Assembly: GCA_002205965.3 (NCBI GenBank)
Contig: NADL03000089.1
Location: forward strand, 186,001-250,000
Reading direction: 5' to 3'
DNA: 64,000 nucleotides
Source: Kappaphycus alvarezii
Taxonomy: Eukaryota; Rhodophyta; Florideophyceae; Gigartinales; Solieriaceae
Part shown: piece by piece, positions 57,987-64,000 of the stretch
Layout of the letters: the number at the start of each line of letters is the position of its first letter
Numbering within the stretch: the first letter of the stretch is position 1
Notes under the pieces: generated by a model
What the model was told of the DNA's origin: nothing
The model's input: only the letters and a program-made list of their open reading frames with translations
The model's database searches: none
Position numbers and translations under genes: made by a program

Positions 57987-59571
57987 CACTGTACTGTAGA
58001 GTGCGCGAAGAATCTTTAGAGTAACCCCTGTTTTTTAATATATATTTGAAAGATATGGCAAATTAAAAAACAAAAGTGGCCAAACCACCTGCTTAGACGG
58101 ATCATTAAAAAGCGCGAAGTTGCAACGTGCAACGTATATTACTTAAACTTTTATTGCACAACGGCTCCCTGGGAAAATGCAATAAATACAGAGCACTTCA
58201 ACTCGAATTGCATTTATTGGGATGAAAAAGGGTTTGATGGTCAGTGTTACAACCTTGGACATGAATATCGTCGAAGCAGCGCTTTTGCACGCCTAGAATT
58301 AGTCTACAGATGTACTGCCGGTCGATTTTCTGCCACTCTTCCAAAATTGCCTCCTTCAGCTCCTCAACATTCCCAAATTGCCTCAAATCCTTAAAATGTC
58401 CCTCCTTAGCACGCCCAATACAATCTCAATAGGATTTAGATCGGGATTTCTAGCAGGCCGTGGCATAAAATCTATGTTACGATTCGAAAGCCATGACCAA
58501 GCAACATCTGCAGTTTGAATGGGCGCATTTTACTGCTGAAAAACAGCCAACGATGGATGATGGGTGCCGGTAAATGGTATTGAAAACTTTTCCAGTGTCT
58601 TCACGTACTTCGCTGCGTTCTGTTTTCCTGTCAATAAAGCCATAGCGGATTGACCTTTTTCCTTGAATGATCCCTAAGTCATTACTGAACCACCTCCCAT
58701 CTGGCGCCGAGATAACACGTGCTCATCTTTTCCTAGGTCGTACCAATAGTTCTGAATACAATCAGGGCCGTCTAAATTGAATTTCTTTTGATACGAAAAG
58801 ATAACACGGCCCCATTAACGCATGGTCCAAGGTGCCATTTGGCGGCCCCATTGCAACCGGGTCTGACAGTGAAATTGAGTCAATTGAAGAGCGCAATTAT
58901 CCTTTTTATACTGCAAGTTTGGTTGCGCCGAAAGAATTTGTTGAGTACGACTCTTTATTATCGGGAGAGAGATCTCGCGTCGGATGTCGTCTGCGGATTT
59001 TCCGCTGTTTGAAGCAGCACGAACTAGTCGGCATGTGTCCCTGGGAGATAGTTTTGGAGGACGGCCGCCCCTGTCCTAGTCGTTGTAGGTCGCACTGGCT
59101 TTTAAGAAGGTTTGCACTGCTTTTCGAGACTTCCCTAAACGGCGCGCTACCTCAGATTGAGACAATTTCTCCTCTTGCCAGGCCAAAATCTTTCCCCGCT
59201 CGACTTCGGTCAGGTTTTTTTCAAGAGGCATTGTGGATGGCCTTGGATAGTCTGGAACAGTTGCAGACTCCTTGAGACAGGCAGATTTCTATTTATTGTC
59301 GAAAATATGCCTTTCTGGCCATGTGCTCTATAGATTTTGCTCCCTCCCAGGTAGCCGTTTTACAGAATTTTTTTAAAATAATATCCGTTGCCCCTTGCAA
59401 CTTCGCTCCTTTAAATGGTCCGTTAAAACAAGGGGTTTGGGCGCTTTTGTTTTTTTATTTGCCATTTCTTTCAAAACATATTTAATTTACAAATTAAATA
59501 TTTAATTCTTTCAAAATATATTTAAAAAAACAGGGTTACCCGAAAGTTTTTTCGCGGACTGTACAGCACGA
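57987..59571 (-). mobile_element. Tc1/mariner element with long terminal inverted repeats
   Basis: The left end (57987-58140) and right end (reverse of about 59365-59571) match over 150-200 bases with small gaps: both share CTGTAC near the tip, GTAACCC, GGCAAAT, AAAAAACAAAAG and GCGAAGTTGCAA. TA dinucleotides flank both ends. The minus-strand transposase holds LTEVERGKILAWQEEKLSQ (helix-turn-helix), SRRQMGGGSVM, RPARNPDLNPIEIVLGVL (third acid) and FGNVEELKEAILEEW. The first catalytic Asp (FSDEK in the family) reads FSYQK and the second (QQDNA) is QQ-stop-NA, so this copy is dead. Confidence 0.8.
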
Positions 59572-59599
59572 TATTATACTGTACTTGTAGCCCTCAACC

Positions 59600-60303
59600 A
59601 GTATGCTTCAGCGCCTTGTCAAATCACTCAGGAGATAAGAGGGACTTCAGAAAAATAATGAATCAAATAATTTCCCGTCGTGCTCCAGTATTATTGCCAA
59701 GCCCGACTCTTCGCTCCGGAAACATCATGCCCAAAGAGGAACTGCTACGAAATGGTCGACTGGTTCGGCGACCACCTCCTTCATTGCTTGCAAGGAGGTG
59801 AAAGGACGAGGCGCCACGACCGTCAGGTCGGTCTACTGGCTAGTGATCTGACAAAGACAGCTCGACACCCAGTCGTGGAACCGCGAGAAGGCCTTCACCG
59901 CACTAGCGCGATGGGGCATACTGGCGGCACGGACTTCTTCGACATCTCTTTCGTGAACCACTTTGCACCCTTTCGCAGGAGAGTTCGCAACTTCAACCCG
60001 CTGACCTCACTCAATGCTGCGAAAAACGCGAAAGTGAGCAGATACGAGTCATTCATCGCGAATTCTGCCGGAGGTAGACTCATTCCCGTCCCCATCTCCA
60101 CTCTCGGAGGTTGGCAGCCAGATGCCTACGCGCTACTGAGCGACGTCGCACGGAATGTGACGGTAAGGACGATGGAGACTTACGGAAAGGTTAAAGAAGC
60201 CCTCACTCAAAGGCACGCCGCAGCGGCATCAATGTCCAATGCTGCCAGCCTGATGGCCGGACTCCAGCCCGTTTTTTTTAGGGTGTGGGGGCCACGCTGC
60301 TAA
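59600..60303 (+). mobile_element. RT element copy B, C-terminal nuclease-like domain
   Basis: This resumes copy B after the insertions. The frame to 60303 reads WFGDHLLHCLQGGERTRRHD, LTKTARHPVVEPREGLH and GGTDFFDISFVNHFAPF, then SAGGRLIPVPISTLGGW and QPDAYALLSDVARNV. The histidines, cysteine, RRHD, the Asp pair in GGTDFFD and the terminal LGGW.P.A block are also found, degraded, in copy A. The pattern suggests a metal-dependent nuclease used in integration, as inferred from its place after RT. It is the best-preserved example of this domain in the window. Confidence 0.7.
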
Positions 60304-61249
60304 CCCCGAACTCTGTATGCTCGCACCCACTCACCTCAATCCCTAATGGAACATGTGGCCTCACTTCAAGAAATGACAATACTTTCCAAATAATGCCACT
60401 GCTTTCCGCAGTAGCAACGTTTCCGCGTTTACTTCCGCAGTAGCAACGTTTTAGCAGTGGTTCCCACCCATTACACCACTCGCAGTAAACCACCCAAAAA
60501 CGTGTCTACCGAAACCCTCTCGCACGTCACCAATCGGTGATAAGAAGCCCCTTTCTCCTACGGAAGCCGCCCCTATTATATTCAACCCCGAAGGCGTCCA
60601 CGGGCAGGCGTGAAATGGGCGCGCGGGTGAGGTTATCACGAGCACGGGGATAACCATGGATTTGTCTGTACAGGGTCTACACTTCACCTTGCTGGTGATG
60701 TTGTGGTGGTGGATGAGTTCTTTTTCCTTAGACCAACCCATACCAACCCATTCAAGTAAAACCAAAAACGTTCCGTTATTACGAGCACCGAGGTGGACAC
60801 CAATCTGTCTCTGCAGGGACCATATAGAACATAGCACTTGTGGGTGCCAGTTAGCTGGCTAGGTTGGTCCGACTTCAATTCTGTGGATAGCGATGACGTC
60901 GATCACGATTTTGCCGGAGCAGGAGAGCTAGGGCTGGTGCAACACGCGACGGTTCAGTAAGTCGCGGTGGTGGGTAAGCTGTTGGTTGCTAAGGCATGTT
61001 CATTCATGTTTACGACGTAGCCAATACAGTAATAGAGTCTTGGGAACACAGATGAACTCCACTATCACCAGGAAAACTGAGTAAAACACACCCTATTCAA
61101 CCCAAGAACACTCCCCCTTTCCAAGTAATAAATTACCAAAAAAATTTCCCTGAGGAGATAGATCGCAGTATTGAATTCCGAGCGATAAGCCACACTTGTT
61201 CAGGATCCCCGATGCCTTACTATTGTCGAATACCTCAGCGCATGCCCAC
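60304..61249. repeat. intergenic with a 19-bp direct repeat
   Basis: TTCCGCAGTAGCAACGTTT occurs at 60404-60422 and 60433-60451 (period 29). CAGTAAACCACCC at about 60483 matches 52.8 kb. No gene recognised. The last 200 bases form the upstream region of the HisA gene; no clear TATA box was seen. Confidence 0.5.
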
Positions 61250-62167
61250 ATGTTTGCCTCCAAGCCCCCGTTCCGACCTATCATGGCTTTTCTCCCATCC
61301 CCCATGCTCAAATTGCTTCCTAAACCACGCTCCAGACTGCGATACGCCAATCACAACTTATCACAGCGCAAGTCCAACCTCTTCATGCGCGCCATGCGTT
61401 TCCGGCCCTGCATTGACATTCATCAAGGTCGGGTGAAGCAGATTGTCGGCAGCACACTCTCTGAACACCGCGGTGATCCCGCCACTAACTTTGAGACAGA
61501 CTTGTCCCCAGCCTACTATGCCGATCTTTATCGACGTGATCGACTACCAGGCGGTCACGTGATAATGCTGGGTCCTGGAAACGAGCGGATCGCAGTTGAA
61601 GCCCTGAATGCATTTCCAGACGGTTTGCAAATTGGTGGCGGTATCAATCCGCAAACCGCAGGTCGATTTTTGAGCGAGGGTGCTAGTCATGTTATTGTCA
61701 CGTCGTACGTGTTCCGAGAGGGTGAGATTATCTGGGAGCGGGTCGTCGAAATGGCACGTGCAGTCGGAAAGGACAAGCTAGTCCTGGATGTGAGTTGTCG
61801 GAAGAAGGAAGGAGAATACTATGTATGCACGGACAGATGGCAGAAGTGGACAGATTTTGTCCTCAGCGATCGAAATTTCGATCGACTAGGCCAGTGGTGT
61901 GACGAAATTTTGGTCCATGCCGTCGATGTCGAAGGAAAAAAGAGGGGAATTGACCTGGAATTGGTAGAGAGGTTAGCAGGGTGGGCGACTGTACCGGTCA
62001 CATATGCGGGAGGGGTGCGATCACTGTTGGACATGGACTTAGTGAGGGACAAGGGAAGAGGTTTCGTCGATGTCACAGTTGGATCAGCTCTGGATATATT
62101 TGGAGGAACTTTCAAGTACGAAGATGCTGTCAACTGGCAGCGCACAGAGGAAGTCGGTATGCGGTAG
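61250..62167 (+). CDS. phosphoribosylformimino-AICAR-phosphate isomerase (HisA/HIS6/HISN3 type)
   Basis: Catalyses the Amadori rearrangement of ProFAR to PRFAR, the fourth step of histidine synthesis. The product has 305 residues from the ATG at 61250. The barrel starts FRPCIDIHQGRVKQIVGS (catalytic Asp in CIDI) and continues GGHVIMLGPGNE, LQIGGGINPQTA, ASHVIVTSYVF, LVLDVSCRKKEG, ILVHAVDVEGKKRGID (second catalytic Asp region) and VTYAGGVRSL, ending VTVGSALDIFGG. These motifs, notably SCRKK and HAVDVEGKK, belong to the eukaryotic branch shared by plants and fungi. About 45 residues precede the barrel, with Arg, Ser, Pro and no acidic residue before the RFRPC start, as expected for a plastid or organelle transit peptide. 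No intron. Convergent with squalene synthase. Confidence 0.93.
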   Translation: MFASKPPFRPIMAFLPSPMLKLLPKPRSRLRYANHNLSQRKSNLFMRAMRFRPCIDIHQGRVKQIVGSTLSEHRGDPATNFETDLSPAYYADLYRRDRLPGGHVIMLGPGNERIAVEALNAFPDGLQIGGGINPQTAGRFLSEGASHVIVTSYVFREGEIIWERVVEMARAVGKDKLVLDVSCRKKEGEYYVCTDRWQKWTDFVLSDRNFDRLGQWCDEILVHAVDVEGKKRGIDLELVERLAGWATVPVTYAGGVRSLLDMDLVRDKGRGFVDVTVGSALDIFGGTFKYEDAVNWQRTEEVGMR

Positions 62168-62841
62168 CCGTTGGTTTTCATGCAGTCACCCCCGAGGTTG
62201 AGACCATGTTCACATGACTTGAAGCTCCCACTATGTTTCACAGTGTGATTGAAGTTTGACAAAGGTGACATTTACGAAAACCTGATTACCGTTACAAATA
62301 CGTGGGTGCGTTAACCACAAATAATGACAGCGTGATCTTTCCCTACCACAGTTACCTCGCTTTCTCGCGCCGCTTCAACTGCCTCTCAGTAAGAATGTTC
62401 ATCTGAATGCATTTCTTGGCGCCTCCGCGTCGCCTCGACTCGTGCCTCTCTGTGTGTAGTAGCTCCCCGAAAGCGAAGAAACTGTTCACCGCCAGTGATC
62501 GACCTTGAAGTTGTGGCGAGAGTCCTGTTACGGCCACCCTCTCATTGCAAACTCCCTTTCTGCAGTACTTCAGGAAAAACTGCAAGTCACTTGCAAACAC
62601 ACTAACCGAGCTCGCGACAGTCCCCAAAGTATGAGGAAACATAAATGAAATTCCCGGTAATTCTTCTGCCACAAACTTTCTGTCCTTCACGAATGCAAGC
62701 AAGTCCTTGATGCAAAGATAAGGCCACCACAGCAAGGAAGGAGTGTAACTTACGTAAAACCTGGCGGGGAAAAAATGTTACAATGAAGCCGACCATCAGC
62801 TCGACTCAAACTGAGTCGCGCTGCAACTATCCAATCTACTC
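62168..62841. other. gap between convergent HisA and squalene synthase; small unknown minus frame
   Basis: A minus-strand open frame of about 127 codons (62352-62735) lacks an ATG start and ends in a very basic tail (RRRGGAKKCIQM). It matches nothing I know. It may be the 3' UTR of either gene or a remnant. No poly(A) signal was located with confidence. Confidence 0.35.
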
Positions 62842-64000
62842 CTATCCTTCCAAGTTTACTACACGACGCGGAGGGGTTGGTGAATGCTCCGCCCTTGCCG
62901 CGGACAAACGTCGCACTTCCTCCTGTTGGAATTTCTGCATGTAAGGCAGTAGGAAGAAGCCAAACATGTAAATGCAAACCAAAAACAGGGCTCCAATAGC
63001 GAGCATGTCGGACAGTTCCATGATACCCCCAGCTGACCTCCATGTAAAAACTGCGCCATCGAAATGGTCCTGCCTTCTCTTGAGGACATAGCTGCTGAGA
63101 AAGCAAAACAGAATTATACTGATGACGTTTGGGATTATCAGGTTAGGGGAGGTTGGAACATGAGGCAGGCATATGTCGATCACTCGGTTGAGTAGCGTTC
63201 GAGTATTTTCAGCGTTTGGGTCGTGAGGCTCCACAGCATTGAGCATGGAAACGGCGTAGGTGAAAAATACCTTGTACAAAGAGTCCATGTTCTTCGTGCT
63301 CAATACCAGTTGGGCAGTTTTCGATCGACGAATCTTGACGACACTTTCAAAAACTCGACCGTTATTGTAACATTCAGATAAAGTAGCAATGGCCATCACT
63401 TGAGGAATTGCAACAAAGTTGAAGACATCCTGCGACTTGACATAATTCATGTACTCGATGCAGTCGGGGAGATGACGCAGGGCGTCAGTGACCATGTGAT
63501 TGAGAACGGCGAGGGCAAACTTGCGATTGGCATGATCCTTGAAGTCTGTTAGATCATTTGCATACTGACTCCAAATTTCGCGCGGCCAAAATGTACGGCC
63601 TTCGACGATGTCCTCTAAATAGTCCCTAATGATGTTTGTCTTCTGCAAAAACAGACCCATCGAATTGCTCAATTCAATCCGTTGGGCAAACGCGGGCTCC
63701 TCACATCCTGACAAAGCAAAAATATTCGAAAGGCCAATACCTACCAAGCCAGCGACGTAGTGACAATAAAGGTCGTAGTCGGCAATAGTATCACACGAAA
63801 CATCGTCAATGTGCTCCGCCATCCCAGCGCCCATGCGCTTTGTAATATCAAGAACGACTTGCTTAAAATGGGGTTTGAGGCTGTGATAGCAGCGCACGAC
63901 GGCAGGGAATTTTTGCAACAATTCCTTCTCAGCGCCAGTGCCAAAGGATTGGCAGCTCCAAGGGTTTTCGCGGTGTTCCTCTTGCAGAAAAGTGTAGAAT
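62842..64000 (-). CDS. squalene synthase (farnesyl-diphosphate farnesyltransferase), partial
   Basis: Condenses two farnesyl diphosphates to squalene, the first committed step to sterols, at the ER membrane. The frame is open to the right edge, so the start and the first DxxED motif lie outside. Visible: RMGAGMAEHID; DYDLYCHYVAGLVGIGLS; the second Asp-rich motif in FLQKTNIIRDYLED with RTFWPREIW; HMVTDALRHLPDCIEYM; VFNFVAIPQVMAIATL; and NNGRVF.SVVKIR. After the catalytic core come two hydrophobic segments (IISIILFCFLSS-like and GALFLVCIYMFGFFLL) separated by about 30 polar residues, then a basic cytosolic tail ending at 62842. Two C-terminal membrane segments rather than one are notable. No intron in the visible part. 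Confidence 0.95.
   Translation of the reverse strand, partial: FYTFLQEEHRENPWSCQSFGTGAEKELLQKFPAVVRCYHSLKPHFKQVVLDITKRMGAGMAEHIDDVSCDTIADYDLYCHYVAGLVGIGLSNIFALSGCEEPAFAQRIELSNSMGLFLQKTNIIRDYLEDIVEGRTFWPREIWSQYANDLTDFKDHANRKFALAVLNHMVTDALRHLPDCIEYMNYVKSQDVFNFVAIPQVMAIATLSECYNNGRVFESVVKIRRSKTAQLVLSTKNMDSLYKVFFTYAVSMLNAVEPHDPNAENTRTLLNRVIDICLPHVPTSPNLIIPNVISIILFCFLSSYVLKRRQDHFDGAVFTWRSAGGIMELSDMLAIGALFLVCIYMFGFFLLPYMQKFQQEEVRRLSAARAEHSPTPPRRVVNLEG

Noticed and set aside
58832-59275. 147-codon plus-strand frame
   Set aside because: It is antisense to the Tc1 transposase, which carries the recognisable motifs on the minus strand.
1-64000. tRNA, rRNA or other structural RNA genes
   Set aside because: No cloverleaf with matching arms or rRNA-like conserved block was seen by eye; a covariance-model scan would be needed to exclude them.

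Overview
The window is nuclear DNA from a eukaryote. It carries a spliceosomal gene with a GT-AG intron, a squalene synthase with C-terminal membrane segments, an HIS6/HISN3-type (fused eukaryotic form, not short bacterial hisA) histidine enzyme with a transit-peptide-like leader, and full-length LTR retrotransposons. Mostly intronless genes set among many retroelements, with a plant-like histidine enzyme, fit a red alga or another plastid-bearing protist. That assignment is an inference of moderate strength.

Layout. 0-12.9 kb: decayed transposons (a gag-like scrap, a Ty1/copia relic joined to a Ty3/gypsy reverse transcriptase relic, a second copia RT relic and a Tc1/mariner relic). 12.9-20.1 kb: one complete, recently inserted Ty1/copia element on the minus strand with 293-bp LTRs, a 5-bp target duplication and an extra plus-strand ORF with its own TATA box and poly(A) signal. 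21.8-25.3 kb: a host gene island with an alpha/beta hydrolase, a ZNHIT2-like HIT zinc-finger gene broken by frame changes, and LSM3 with one 120-bp intron. 25.6-41.0 kb: copies of an RT element with a C-terminal nuclease-like domain, split by a 12.2-kb chromodomain-bearing Ty3/gypsy element (minus strand) that also carries plus-strand ORFs. 42.9-46.2 kb: two PIF/Harbinger-like (DDE_4) transposase copies. 46.2-53.1 kb: AT-rich DNA with a weak Penelope-like RT relic. 53.1-60.3 kb: another copy of the RT-plus-nuclease element, split by a DDE_4 copy and by a Tc1/mariner copy with long inverted repeats. 61.2-64.0 kb: a host gene pair, HisA-type isomerase (plus) and squalene synthase (minus, running off the right edge).

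Host genes are few and unrelated in function: histidine synthesis, sterol synthesis, the LSm splicing/decay ring, snoRNP/RNP assembly and an unassigned hydrolase. Most of the window is mobile DNA inserted into other mobile DNA. The most unusual feature is that the two intact-boundary LTR retrotransposons, from different superfamilies (copia and gypsy), each carry a convergent antisense coding region between the 3' end of pol and the 3' LTR. The copia antisense ORF is the better candidate for a working gene and has a possible Cys-His-Asp peptidase arrangement.

Reading frames were followed by eye. Many single-base frame breaks occur, some in a very young element, so indel errors in the sequence cannot be separated from real decay.
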